This document shows, piece by piece, positions 1 through 8,548 of a DNA stretch of 64,000 nt; positions within the stretch are counted from its first letter, which is position 1; every line of letters starts with the position of its first letter. Below the pieces are notes generated by a model. The model was given only the letters and a program-made list of their open reading frames with translations, did no database searches and was not told the DNA's origin. A program made the translations under genes and the position numbers. Origin of the DNA: Flavobacterium dankookense (GTDB taxonomy: Bacteria > Bacteroidota > Bacteroidia > Flavobacteriales > Flavobacteriaceae); contig NZ_SNXR01000012.1 in assembly GCF_004362665.1 (NCBI RefSeq), positions 248,001 to 312,000 on the forward strand. Reading direction: 5' to 3'.

Positions 1-305
1 AAAATGGATTGTTCGCCAGCTTTTAATGGTGGAAGTTCTTCTTTTATTTTATAATGTGGCCAACCGTCTTTATCAAAATAGTCGAATTCGTAGTAACCAT
101 AAGGTTCGAGCAAACGGCAAATGGCGATATGCATTAGGTTTACTTTTTCATCTTTTTTGAAAGCTTCTTTGAATTTGCCTAATTCTTGCACACCAATTAG
201 GTATATGATTGCGTCTAAATCCAACACTTCGCCATCAGCAAACTGATTGGAAAGGATTTCAACGACTTTGTTCCAGCGGTTTTTTAATTGTTCGTCTCTT
301 GACAT
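1..305 (-). CDS. conserved flavobacterial hypothetical protein (3' end outside window)
   Basis: An open frame starts at ATG 305-303 and runs off the left edge, so about the first 101 codons are visible. The product begins MSRDEQLKNRWNKVVEIL and continues as a soluble, mixed-charge helical protein with no signal peptide or membrane segment. I do not recognise a named domain. It lies downstream of batE on the same strand, separated by about 125 bp of repeat-like spacer, and a TATCTTTG box sits 83 bp upstream, so it may have its own promoter. It is a real gene by codon use and context. Its function is unknown. Confidence 0.8.
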   Translation of the reverse strand, partial: MSRDEQLKNRWNKVVEILSNQFADGEVLDLDAIIYLIGVQELGKFKEAFKKDEKVNLMHIAICRLLEPYGYYEFDYFDKDGWPHYKIKEELPPLKAGEQSI

Positions 306-387
306 TTTAAAATAGAAAAAAGAAAATAGAAAAAAGAAAATAAACTTTATGTCTAAACTTCAAACTCTACATTCTAAGTTAGGATTG

Positions 388-395
388 CAAAGATA
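388..395 (-). promoter_or_regulatory. candidate -7 box (TATCTTTG) for the gene at 1-305
   Basis: On the minus strand the 8-mer TATCTTTG matches the Bacteroidetes -7 consensus TAnnTTTG. No TTG lies 17-23 nt upstream, so only half of the promoter is supported. Confidence 0.4.
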
Positions 396-400
396 GATAT

Positions 401-430
401 ACTGAACACTAAATACTGAACACTGACGAC
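401..430. repeat. ACTGAACACT word-repeat spacer
   Basis: Two copies of the word ACTGAACACT (the second shifted by a few bases) fill the spacer between batE and the next gene. The same word, on either strand, recurs at 8471-8503 and 10671-10735. It contains no ORF. Confidence 0.7.
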
Positions 431-1176
431 TAATTCTTAATTTCCTTAATCGCGGAACTTTCAATCCAACCGGTTGTTTCGTCGGTGAGTTCGATTTTTT
501 TCCAGTTGGCAATGCTTTCAAGAATATAGACTTTTGTTCCTTCGTGAAGGATAAAAGAATCTGGACTTGCCGTTTTTGGTTCGCTTTTTACTGGTGCAGT
601 TTCGGCAAAAACGATGGCTGGTTTTTCATTTTCCAAACGGTTTCTTTCAAATATTCCAGCGGAAACACTCAATGTAATTCCTAATAAAATAACAAACATT
701 CCTGTGAAAAAAATGCGTTTTTTTAATGTTGTTCCGGAAAAATAATAGCCTAAAAAGAACAAAAAGAAAACCAATGCCAAAGCTACTGCAATCCAAGCCC
801 AAGTATCATAATAATAGGTTGAGGTAAAATCCTGAATGAGTTTGTGAAAACCAACTTTTGGAATGATTTTTATATCATCGATTGCCATTTTTCGGGCAAA
901 ATCAAGATTGGTTTTTATTTCGTCATCGTTTGGATTAAGTAACAATGCTTTTTCTAAATTATAAACTGCTGGACCAACTTTATGTAATTTGTAATAACAA
1001 TTTCCAAGATTGAAATACACTTCAGCCGATTCTTTTCCCGAAGCGATGATGCTTTCATAATTTTGAATGGCTAAATCATACTTTCCTTTGGAATAATATT
1101 GATTTCCAAGTTCAAAAGGACTTTGTGCCCAAGATAATTGAGCAAACAAAAACAATAAGTAGAATATGTTTTTCAT
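430..1176 (-). CDS. batE: BatE: TPR and SH3-like domain inner-membrane protein
   Basis: About 248 aa from ATG 1176; the longer frame to 1185 would need a TTG start, so ATG is preferred. A signal peptide (MKNIFYLLFLFAQLSWAQ) leads to about three TPR-like units (YYSKGKYDLAIQNYESI, VYFNLGNCYYKLHKVGPAVY). Two membrane helices follow near residues 130-175, then a C-terminal SH3b-like segment (VYILESIANWKKIELTDET). This order is that of BatE in the Bat (Bacteroides aerotolerance) operon. The start lies one base after the batD stop, so the two are probably translationally coupled. The Bat complex is linked to envelope and oxidative-stress tolerance; the biochemical role of BatE is unknown. Confidence 0.88.
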   Translation of the reverse strand: MKNIFYLLFLFAQLSWAQSPFELGNQYYSKGKYDLAIQNYESIIASGKESAEVYFNLGNCYYKLHKVGPAVYNLEKALLLNPNDDEIKTNLDFARKMAIDDIKIIPKVGFHKLIQDFTSTYYYDTWAWIAVALALVFFLFFLGYYFSGTTLKKRIFFTGMFVILLGITLSVSAGIFERNRLENEKPAIVFAETAPVKSEPKTASPDSFILHEGTKVYILESIANWKKIELTDETTGWIESSAIKEIKN

Positions 1177-1177
1177 G

Positions 1178-2944
1178 TTAGACAATCTGTTTTGCTAAAT
1201 CTGAAATAATACTAACGGCTTTGTCATAATCTTGTTGAATACTGGCTTCGGTTGATGGCGCATAACGAGCAAAATCGCAGTTTTCAGTAAGTTTGATAAA
1301 TTCAGAAACGGTTTCCGGATTTCCTTTTCGTGAAAGCAAAATTTCAGTGATTTTTTCTTTAGTCATTTCCGAAGTTTCAATACTTAGCTTTGCTTTCAAA
1401 AAGTTATGCATCGCTTTTTCCAAAGCAACATAAAATGCTTCTTTATTAGCTAATTGTTTGTTGGCTTCGGATAAATATTTTTTTGCCAAAGCATTCGATT
1501 TTCTGATTTTGTTACCAATAACATCATTGTCTAAGGCTTCTTTTTTCTTTTTAGCAACAACTACAAATGGAATTGCCAAAAACGGTAAAATTAACAACGA
1601 ATAAAACAATCCCGAACCTAAGAAATCATCTTTTTCGGTTGATTTTAAAGTTGTTTTTTGTTTGATATAAGCAAATGATTTTGCGGTTTCAATTTTGTTT
1701 TTGGCAACTTCACTTTGAGCTACATTAGGCGAAGCGGCAATTCCTGGACCATCGAGCACATTGATAACTATTTCGCCAGAATTGATGGTTTTGTATCGTT
1801 TTGAACTCAAATCAAAGTAGCTAAATGTCAACGGTTTTATTTGATAATTTCCTTTGAACTGCGGAATAATAGTGTATTTATCAGTGATGCTTCCAGTCAT
1901 TCCAGTTAGTGGTGTTGATACATTTTCGGTATGTTCTGGTTCATACATTTCTAAAGCAGCAGGAACAACTGGCTTTGGTAAATTGAATAGTTTTAAGTTT
2001 CCTTTTCCAACAACTTTTACAGTCAAATCAAATGATTCTCCATTTTTTAAAGTGGTTTTTGACGGAGTAACTTTGAAATCAAAAGTTCCAACAGCACCAT
2101 TAAAATCGATTGGTTTTCCAGCTTCGGGCAATGGTTTCACGTTGATTACTTTACTTCCAGCAGAAACTCTTTTATTGTCTTCGGCTAAAATAGGTTGTCC
2201 CCAAAAATTTCTCCTGTTCGTTGGAACTTGACAATCAATGTCTAACGAAAGTGGTTCGATTTCTAGTTTTCCAGATTTTTGCGGATATAAAACCGTTTTT
2301 CTTAAAACAACATAACGATAACGTTCACCTTTAAACATGCCTTCTTCGGCAACAAGTTGTTTGATATCAATATTTTGGCTCCAAAAATCGTTGTATTTTG
2401 GTTTGCTTAATTCGCGCCAGTTTGAAATACCGATGTTATAACTGAAATATAGTTTGTAAACTACGGTAATTGGTTCGTTTACATAGGGATTTGAATTAGA
2501 AATATCAGCTACCAGATAGAGATTGTCATCTGCAGAAACAGCTGGCATTTCGTTCGGATTTTTTGGTAATTCAACCGCATTGGTAACGTTGATTTTTACA
2601 GGTAACGTTTTGTATATCTGATTGTTAATTTCTATTGTGGCCTGACGAATTGTTAGCGAACCTTTTTGGGTTGGCATCAAAATATAAGTGTATGATTTAT
2701 TGAAAGAGCTTTTTCCGTTTATCCACGATTGACTTATGGATTGACTTGGTCCGCCAACAACTCTAAATCCAGAAGCTTCAAAATTTGGCGGCGAAAAATT
2801 ATCACCATCAGCATTCATGGTGAAATCAATGCGTAATTTTTCGTTTAATCCCAAAGAGTTTTTGCTCACTTTTGCTTCAAACTGAACTTGAGCAAAGAGA
2901 GTGTTGGTTATAAATAGAATAAGGATTATAAAATACTTTTTCAT
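1178..2944 (-). CDS. batD: BatD: large periplasmic Bat protein
   Basis: 588 aa. A signal peptide ends at LFAQ. A long beta-rich extracytoplasmic region begins VQFEAKVSKNSLGLNEKLRIDF, the hallmark opening of the BatD/oxygen-tolerance family. A transmembrane helix near residues 441-462 (FYSLLILPFLAIPFVVVAKK) precedes a basic helical cytoplasmic tail of about 120 residues. Length and layout match BatD. It sits between batC and batE on one strand. In the family model it forms part of a membrane assembly with the two von Willebrand A proteins BatA and BatB. No enzymatic motif is visible. Confidence 0.92.
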   Translation of the reverse strand: MKKYFIILILFITNTLFAQVQFEAKVSKNSLGLNEKLRIDFTMNADGDNFSPPNFEASGFRVVGGPSQSISQSWINGKSSFNKSYTYILMPTQKGSLTIRQATIEINNQIYKTLPVKINVTNAVELPKNPNEMPAVSADDNLYLVADISNSNPYVNEPITVVYKLYFSYNIGISNWRELSKPKYNDFWSQNIDIKQLVAEEGMFKGERYRYVVLRKTVLYPQKSGKLEIEPLSLDIDCQVPTNRRNFWGQPILAEDNKRVSAGSKVINVKPLPEAGKPIDFNGAVGTFDFKVTPSKTTLKNGESFDLTVKVVGKGNLKLFNLPKPVVPAALEMYEPEHTENVSTPLTGMTGSITDKYTIIPQFKGNYQIKPLTFSYFDLSSKRYKTINSGEIVINVLDGPGIAASPNVAQSEVAKNKIETAKSFAYIKQKTTLKSTEKDDFLGSGLFYSLLILPFLAIPFVVVAKKKKEALDNDVIGNKIRKSNALAKKYLSEANKQLANKEAFYVALEKAMHNFLKAKLSIETSEMTKEKITEILLSRKGNPETVSEFIKLTENCDFARYAPSTEASIQQDYDKAVSIISDLAKQIV

Positions 2945-2978
2945 TTTTTTAATTCGTAATTTTTAATTCGTAATTAGA
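2945..2978. repeat. AATTCGTAATT word-repeat spacer
   Basis: The batC-batD spacer is built from two copies of TTTTTAATTCGTAATT. The same words recur in both orientations at 4880-4958 between batB and batA. Confidence 0.6.
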
Positions 2979-2982
2979 TAAA

Positions 2983-3744
2983 TTACCAATCTTTTTCGGG
3001 TTTATTCGGGTTTGCTTTTACTTTTTGTTTGTTGACTTTATCTTGAACTTTTTTCTCTTCATTTTGCACAGCATCCAACAAGTTTTGTAATCGTTCTTTT
3101 GAAATTCCGCCTGGTTGAGGTTGTGGTTTTCCTTGATTATTATCTTTATTATCCTTGTTGTCTTTATCGTTTTTGCCGTCTTTTTTGTCGTCTTGCTTGT
3201 CCTTATTATCTTTTTTGTCTTTATCGTCCTTCTTGTCGTCGTTTTTTTCTTTTTGGTCGTCTTTTTTCTTTTGGTCTTTGTCTTTGTTTTTATCGTCGTC
3301 TTTTTTTGGCGGATTATTTTTTAAATATTCTTTTGCCAAAGCATAGTTATAACGTGTTTCTTCATCATTAGGATTATTACGCAACGCATTTTTATAGGCT
3401 TCAACAGCACCGCCATATTCTTTTTCGGTGAACAAACAATTTCCCATGTTGTGAAAAGCACGGTGTTTTTCAGTTTTGGTTTTTGCTGATTGGATTGCTT
3501 TGGCGTAATGATATTTTGACTCAGCGATTTGCTTTTGACGGTAAATAGAATTTCCTAGATTATAAGAACCAACAGCTTTTTTTGAAAATTTTGCTTGTGA
3601 AATTCTATAATCAGCTTCAGCGTCGGCATATCTTTTTTCAGCAAAGGCTTCGTTTCCTTTTGGCAACGATTTATCTTTTTCTTTTTCTTGGGCTGTTGCC
3701 AAAAAAGAAAATAAGAATAAAAGATATGTTATTGTTTTTATCAT
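2983..3744 (-). CDS. batC: BatC: TPR protein with Lys/Asp-rich tail
   Basis: About 253 aa from ATG 3744, which starts directly on a signal peptide (MIKTITYLLFLFSFLATAQ). The longer frame to 3801 adds an implausible 19 residues before it. Three TPR-like units follow (EKRYADAEADYRISQAK, GSYNLGNSIYRQKQIAES, HNMGNCLFTEKEYGGAVE). A stretch of about 60 residues made almost only of K, D, N and Q comes next, then a short helical end (ERLQNLLDAVQNEEKK). The TPRs and operon position identify BatC. The acidic-basic tail is low complexity and probably disordered; it creates long spurious antisense frames. Confidence 0.9.
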   Translation of the reverse strand: MIKTITYLLFLFSFLATAQEKEKDKSLPKGNEAFAEKRYADAEADYRISQAKFSKKAVGSYNLGNSIYRQKQIAESKYHYAKAIQSAKTKTEKHRAFHNMGNCLFTEKEYGGAVEAYKNALRNNPNDEETRYNYALAKEYLKNNPPKKDDDKNKDKDQKKKDDQKEKNDDKKDDKDKKDNKDKQDDKKDGKNDKDNKDNKDNNQGKPQPQPGGISKERLQNLLDAVQNEEKKVQDKVNKQKVKANPNKPEKDW

Positions 3745-3828
3745 TTTTATATATATAATTTGAAGATATTTCATTTTTCTCGCTAAAACACAAAGGCGCA
3801 AACTTTTTACTCTTTTGTCTTTTTTCTA

Positions 3829-4869
3829 TTATCTCTTTTCTTCATTAAATAAATTCATTTTTCGAACCCATTTGGTTTTCTTTTCTAAAAGGAAAATATC
3901 AATAAACAACACAAAAAAACCAAAAGCTAAAAACCATTGAAACTGTGATTTAAAATCGGCCATTTGTGTGCTTTCAAATTCTGTTTTTTCAATATTATCC
4001 AACGCATTTTTGATATAATCTAAAACAGCCTTGGTTGAATTTCCGTCAACATAACCACCTTTTGTGCTTTTTGCGATGGTTTTTAATACTTCTGAACTTC
4101 TTTTTGTAATGACAACTTCGTTGTTTTGATCTCGTTGGAAACTTTCTACAACACCATTTCTTTTTAATGGAATTGTTCCGCCTTTTTCGGTTCCAACTCC
4201 AATTGTAATAATTTTTAAGCCCAATTTTTTAGCTTCTTCTGCGGCATCTTCGGCATTATCTGAATGGTCTTCACCATCAGAAATAATGATTAATAATTTG
4301 TTTGTTTTATCTTTTTTATCAACAAATGTTGAGGCTAAATTTATGGCTTCATCAATTGATGTTCCTTGTGATGAAACAATTCCTGGATTCATTCCTTGCA
4401 AAAACATTTTAGCAACGCTGTAATCACTTGTTATTGGAAGAACAGGAAATGCACTTCCTGAGTAGGCAATAATTCCTATTCTATCGCTTCCTAATTGATT
4501 GATAATCTGTGAAACTAATTGCTTGCTTTTTTCCAATCGATTTGGTGCAACATCTTCTGCTAACATACTTTTTGAGACATCGACTGCAAAAATAATATCG
4601 ATTCCTTCGCGTTTTACAGTTTCTAACTTTGTGCCAATTTTTGGATTCACTAATCCAATTATTAGGAAAGTTAATCCCAACAAGACTAAAGTCAATTTTA
4701 AAACCGATTTGAATGTTGATTTTTCTGGACTTAGTTTTTTGATTAACTCCAAATCACCAAATTCACGCTGCTTTTTCTTTTTCCAGTATTGAATGTACAG
4801 GAAAAGTACTGTCAATGCTGGAATGACTAGCAATAAATAAAAATATCCTTTTTCTTCTAACTCGTACAT
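3829..4869 (-). CDS. batB: BatB: membrane-anchored von Willebrand factor A protein
   Basis: About 346 aa from ATG 4869 (MYELEEKGYFYLLLVIP); the longer frame to 4878 uses TTG. Two N-terminal membrane helices flank a short cytoplasmic loop (KKKKQREFGDLELIKKL). A VWA domain follows with the MIDAS motif DVSKSMLAEDVAPNRLE, the Thr of SQGTSIDEA and the Asp of SDGEDHSDN. A C-terminal helix (FLAFGFFVLFIDIFLL) ends the protein. An intact MIDAS implies Mg2+-dependent protein binding in the periplasm. Neighbours are batA upstream and batC downstream. Confidence 0.94.
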   Translation of the reverse strand: MYELEEKGYFYLLLVIPALTVLFLYIQYWKKKKQREFGDLELIKKLSPEKSTFKSVLKLTLVLLGLTFLIIGLVNPKIGTKLETVKREGIDIIFAVDVSKSMLAEDVAPNRLEKSKQLVSQIINQLGSDRIGIIAYSGSAFPVLPITSDYSVAKMFLQGMNPGIVSSQGTSIDEAINLASTFVDKKDKTNKLLIIISDGEDHSDNAEDAAEEAKKLGLKIITIGVGTEKGGTIPLKRNGVVESFQRDQNNEVVITKRSSEVLKTIAKSTKGGYVDGNSTKAVLDYIKNALDNIEKTEFESTQMADFKSQFQWFLAFGFFVLFIDIFLLEKKTKWVRKMNLFNEEKR

Positions 4870-4879
4870 ATTTTTCAAT

Positions 4880-4958
4880 TACGAATTACGAATTAAAAAT
4901 TATGAATTAATGAATTCTGTTATCGAAATCGTAATTCGTAATTTGTAATTCATAATTT
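4880..4958. repeat. inverted word repeats between batA and batB
   Basis: The spacer contains repeated AATTACGAATT words on the left and AATTCGTAATT words on the right, so the transcript could form a long AT-rich hairpin inside the operon. There is no U-tract, and the operon continues past it, so I do not call it a terminator. Confidence 0.6.
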
Positions 4959-4959
4959 A

Positions 4960-5961
4960 TTATATAAAACTTCTAAAAATCGTATTTCGTAAACTTATTT
5001 CGATTAAAACTAGAATTCCTGCAATCCAAACAAATAGTCTGTATTTTTCGTCATAGTCGTAGAATTTTAATTCTTCGATTTCGGTGGTTTCTAGTTTATT
5101 TATTTCGTTATATATTTCCTCTAATTTACTGTTGCTTGATGCTCTAAAATATTTTCCACCCGTATTTCTTGCAATAGTTTTCATTAAATCTTGGTCGATT
5201 TCTACAGGCATCATTTTGAATAAAAAACCATTGCCATTTGGAGCGTAAGCATAAGGAAATAGGGCATTTCCGTTAGTTCCAATTCCGATGGTATATACTT
5301 TTATTCCATATTCTTTTGCGATTTGAGAAGCAGTTTCTGGTTCAATAAATCCAGCATTGTTTACACCATCAGTCAAAAGAATAATCACTTTACTTTTGGC
5401 TTTACTTTCTTTTAATCGATTGATGGCTGTGGTTAATCCCATTCCAATTCCTGTTCCATCTTGAAGAACGTTATCGTATTTTATACTTTGAATGGCTTCT
5501 TGAATTATAGCTTTGTCACTTGTTACTGGTGTTTTGGTATAACTTTCGGCAGCATAAACAACAATTCCAATTCTGTCGTTTGGTCTTCCTTCAACGAAAT
5601 TAGAAGCTACTTTTTTCAATGCTTCCATTCGGTTTGGTTTTAAATCTTTTGCCAACATACTTCCCGAAACGTCAATCGCCATAACGATGTCAATTCCTTT
5701 GGTGGTTTTGGTTTCATTACTGATATCAACTGTTCGTGGTCTTGCCATTGCTATTATCAACGAACCTAAGGCTAGAATTCTGAATACAAATAAAAACGGT
5801 TTTACTTTGGTTTTCCAAGTCGAAGAAAATCCTTTTGTAGAACTTATTTTGAAAGTTGCATTTTGTTCATTTCGTTTCCAAAAATGCCACGCAATAGCTA
5901 CCGGAAGTAATAAAAACAACCAGAAAAACTCAGGATTTAAGAATGAAATATCTTTTATCAT
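4960..5961 (-). CDS. batA: BatA: membrane-anchored von Willebrand factor A protein
   Basis: 333 aa. N-terminal helices (FFWLFLLLPVAIAWHFW and the region near residues 55-70) lead to a VWA domain with a complete MIDAS: DVSGSMLAKDLKPNRME, then Thr in DGTGIGMGL and Asp in TDGVNNAG. A C-terminal helix (RLFVWIAGILVLIEISL) anchors it. It is paralogous to BatB, with the usual SGS in the MIDAS where BatB has SKS. The start codon overlaps the stop of the upstream 544-residue gene by 4 bp (ATGA), indicating translational coupling. Confidence 0.95.
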   Translation of the reverse strand: MIKDISFLNPEFFWLFLLLPVAIAWHFWKRNEQNATFKISSTKGFSSTWKTKVKPFLFVFRILALGSLIIAMARPRTVDISNETKTTKGIDIVMAIDVSGSMLAKDLKPNRMEALKKVASNFVEGRPNDRIGIVVYAAESYTKTPVTSDKAIIQEAIQSIKYDNVLQDGTGIGMGLTTAINRLKESKAKSKVIILLTDGVNNAGFIEPETASQIAKEYGIKVYTIGIGTNGNALFPYAYAPNGNGFLFKMMPVEIDQDLMKTIARNTGGKYFRASSNSKLEEIYNEINKLETTEIEELKFYDYDEKYRLFVWIAGILVLIEISLRNTIFRSFI

Positions 5962-7592
5962 GATTGACTATTGTTTTGGAGTTCTACTGAATTTAGAATG
6001 CGTTCCAGCATTTGTTTTCCATATTTATCATCTTCTCGGTGCATAATCGTGATTTGTTGTAAACCATTATCTTGCCCGAAAATCAGAATCTCATAATACA
6101 TTTTTATTGATTTTCCACTGATTTTATCAACCATAACCATCGTTCCATAAGCTTTTCTGCCTTTGATGCCTTTTTGTGTATCAAACTCTTCGGTTTTTAC
6201 AAAAATATTAGTTGCGCCTTGTGCTTCAAATATTTTCAAACTTCCTTCAGCGGCTTGCTCTAAATCAATTTGTGCTTGTTGTTTGAATGTTGTTGTAGAA
6301 ACGCCAATGTAGAAATCATCGGTAAGACTTCCATACATGAAAATCTGCATTTCTTTTATTAAAGCCATAGTATTTTTAGGCATAACTTTTTCAACATCCA
6401 TTCGTTTCAAGACTTTTGGTGTTTCGATTTTTACAGTAGGATTTCCATATTCGCTATAAATCCATTCGCCTTCAACCAATTCTTTTGTTGGATGACCAAG
6501 GAAATTATCTTTAACATAGTCAAATCCTTTGAAATAAATTAAAACCAATAAACTCATTAGCAACACACCAGCAACAATTGCTATCGTTGCCATTATTCGA
6601 GTACGTTTTTGTTTTTTTAGTTTTTCAAGTCGCGCTTTTTCCTTCTGTTGTTCGTTCCAAAGTTCTAATTCGTCATTTTCTTCAACTACTTCAGGTATAG
6701 AGTTATGAATGGTTACGATGCTATTCGAAATGCGTTTTTTGTCTTCTTCGATTTCAAAATCTAGCGGTTTTACTTTAGCGAATTTTACTAAATCGGCTTG
6801 TTTTAAAACCTTTTCTAGATTTTCTACGGTTTCGCTGGAGAGTTTTAATTTCTTTTGTTTTGCTGCATTTCTTAAGCCTAGAATAAGTTCAGAAGTAGTG
6901 CTTTCCATCGCAGGAATTTGAATTTCTTCTTCGATATAATTTCGAGCAATATCGGTCAACTCAGAATAATAGTTTTTTACTTCACCTTTTTGCCAAAGTT
7001 CTTTTTTCTCCAATTGTTGAAGCAAAGTTGTGGCTTTTTCGATAGGCGATTTGAACTCAATTACAACTGGTTTTTCCTTCGACTGTCTTTTTTTAATAAA
7101 TAAATAGATAAGAAAACCAATAACAACTAGCACTACAAGAACTAAAAGATAAATCCACCAATTTCCATAATCACTTTTGGCAGGAATAATATCTTTAATA
7201 TCATACATTTTTTGTTTTAATGTGTCGACTTTTACATTGCTGATTTCAATTTTAATGCTGTCACTAAAGATTTTTTTGCCATTGATGATAATCGGTAATC
7301 TTGGAATCAAATATTTCCCACTATCAAATTGGGTTAAACCATATTTTTTTATGAGTTCGTAGCGGTTTCCGTTTTTAATAGTGTCAATTTTATAGCTTTC
7401 AAGTACTTCTAAATTTCCAAATAGTTTTCCCGAAGGGAATTTTACTTTTGATGACGTATCAACTTCGGTTTTTAACGTCAATTTGAATTCTGAACCAATT
7501 TTTTTCTTAATAGAATCGACGGAAGTTGTGACTTTTTGAGCAAAAATCACATTAGAAATTAATAGAAATACGATATATAATTTTAATTTCAT
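5958..7592 (-). CDS. Bat-operon membrane protein, BatD-like N-terminus
   Basis: 544 aa. A signal peptide (MKLKLYIVFLLISNVIFAQ) leads to a periplasmic beta-rich domain of about 115 residues with BatD-like character. A transmembrane helix lies near 148-167 (WWIYLLVLVVLVVIGFLIYLF). A cytoplasmic helical segment with the DUF4381-like pattern (YYSELTDIARNYIEEEIQIPAMESTTSEL) follows, then a second helix near 335-355 and a C-terminal domain of about 180 residues. The gene sits between DUF58 and batA and overlaps batA by 4 bp. Homologues occupy this slot in other flavobacterial Bat operons, from memory. Its function is not known. Confidence 0.82.
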   Translation of the reverse strand: MKLKLYIVFLLISNVIFAQKVTTSVDSIKKKIGSEFKLTLKTEVDTSSKVKFPSGKLFGNLEVLESYKIDTIKNGNRYELIKKYGLTQFDSGKYLIPRLPIIINGKKIFSDSIKIEISNVKVDTLKQKMYDIKDIIPAKSDYGNWWIYLLVLVVLVVIGFLIYLFIKKRQSKEKPVVIEFKSPIEKATTLLQQLEKKELWQKGEVKNYYSELTDIARNYIEEEIQIPAMESTTSELILGLRNAAKQKKLKLSSETVENLEKVLKQADLVKFAKVKPLDFEIEEDKKRISNSIVTIHNSIPEVVEENDELELWNEQQKEKARLEKLKKQKRTRIMATIAIVAGVLLMSLLVLIYFKGFDYVKDNFLGHPTKELVEGEWIYSEYGNPTVKIETPKVLKRMDVEKVMPKNTMALIKEMQIFMYGSLTDDFYIGVSTTTFKQQAQIDLEQAAEGSLKIFEAQGATNIFVKTEEFDTQKGIKGRKAYGTMVMVDKISGKSIKMYYEILIFGQDNGLQQITIMHREDDKYGKQMLERILNSVELQNNSQS

Positions 7593-7594
7593 TT

Positions 7595-8464
7595 TTAACC
7601 TCTAGATTTAAAATATCCTAATAGTTTCGTTACATAACTTTCGTCAACACGAGTATTTACTGTTCCAGAACCACATTTTGAAAAAATATCTTTGAAATAA
7701 TTTACTTTTTGTTGGTAGTTTTTTTCGTAGTTCATTCGAACATTTTTCGAACTAGTATCAACTAACATAATTTTACCCGTTTCGGCGTCTTCCATTTCTA
7801 CTACACCAATATTCGGCATCTTTTCTTCTCTTTGATCATAGACACGAATTCCGGTAATATCATGTTTTTTACCAGCAATTTTTAATGTTTTTTCATAATC
7901 ATCATCTACCATAAAATCAGAAATCAAGAATACAATTGCTTTCTTTTTTTGTGTAGCTGAAAGAAATTTCAAAGCTTGTGACAAATCTGTATTTCTACTT
8001 TTTGGCTGAAATTCAATCAGTTCACGAATGATTCTTAAAACGTGTGATTTTCCTTTTTTGGGTGGAATGTATAATTCGATTTCATCCGAAAATAAAATCA
8101 AACCAATTTTATCGTTGTTTTGCGTTGCCGAAAATGCCATTGTTGCTGCAATTTCGGTAACGATTTCACTTTTTAATTGATTTTTTGTTCCAAAATTTTC
8201 TGAACCCGAAATATCAACCATTAACATCATGGTCAATTCACGTTCTTCTTCAAAAACTTTTACGTGAGCTTCGTTATATCTTGCCGTAACATTCCAGTCA
8301 ATCGCTCGAATATCGTCACCATATTGATATTGACGTACTTCAGAAAAAGTCATTCCACGTCCTTTGAACGACGTATGATATTCTCCCGAAAAGATGTGAT
8401 CGCTCAATCTTCGGGTTTTGATTTCAATTTTACGAACTTTTTTAAGTAAGTCTTTTGTTTCCAT
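7595..8464 (-). CDS. DUF58 protein of the Bat operon
   Basis: 289 aa, soluble, no signal peptide. The DUF58 signature is clear: FSGEYHTSFKGRGMTFSEVRQYQYGDDIRAIDWNVTAR. A VWA-like fold follows with MLMVDISGSENFGT and FLISDFMVDDDY. This family pairs with MoxR ATPases and BatA/B proteins. It lies two bases after the start of the 544-residue gene (7592) and 84 bp after moxR, so it is part of the operon. The role is probably as a cytoplasmic adaptor for the MoxR chaperone; that is family knowledge and inference. Confidence 0.94.
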   Translation of the reverse strand: METKDLLKKVRKIEIKTRRLSDHIFSGEYHTSFKGRGMTFSEVRQYQYGDDIRAIDWNVTARYNEAHVKVFEEERELTMMLMVDISGSENFGTKNQLKSEIVTEIAATMAFSATQNNDKIGLILFSDEIELYIPPKKGKSHVLRIIRELIEFQPKSRNTDLSQALKFLSATQKKKAIVFLISDFMVDDDYEKTLKIAGKKHDITGIRVYDQREEKMPNIGVVEMEDAETGKIMLVDTSSKNVRMNYEKNYQQKVNYFKDIFSKCGSGTVNTRVDESYVTKLLGYFKSRG

Positions 8465-8470
8465 TTTTGA

Positions 8471-8503
8471 TAGTGTTCAGTGTTCAGAGATTAGTGTTCA
8501 GTA
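8471..8503. repeat. AGTGTTCAGTGTTCAG word-repeat spacer
   Basis: Three TGTTCAG words lie in 33 bp between moxR and the DUF58 gene, the reverse complement of the word family at 401-430. It is non-coding. Confidence 0.65.
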
Positions 8504-8548
8504 AAATAAATAACTGCCGACTTAAAACTGACCACTGCCAACTTTGAA

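Noticed and set aside
3099..3371. Three plus-strand open frames opposite the BatC tail
   Set aside because: They are hydrophobic shadows of the Lys/Asp-rich coding sequence and lack independent start signals.
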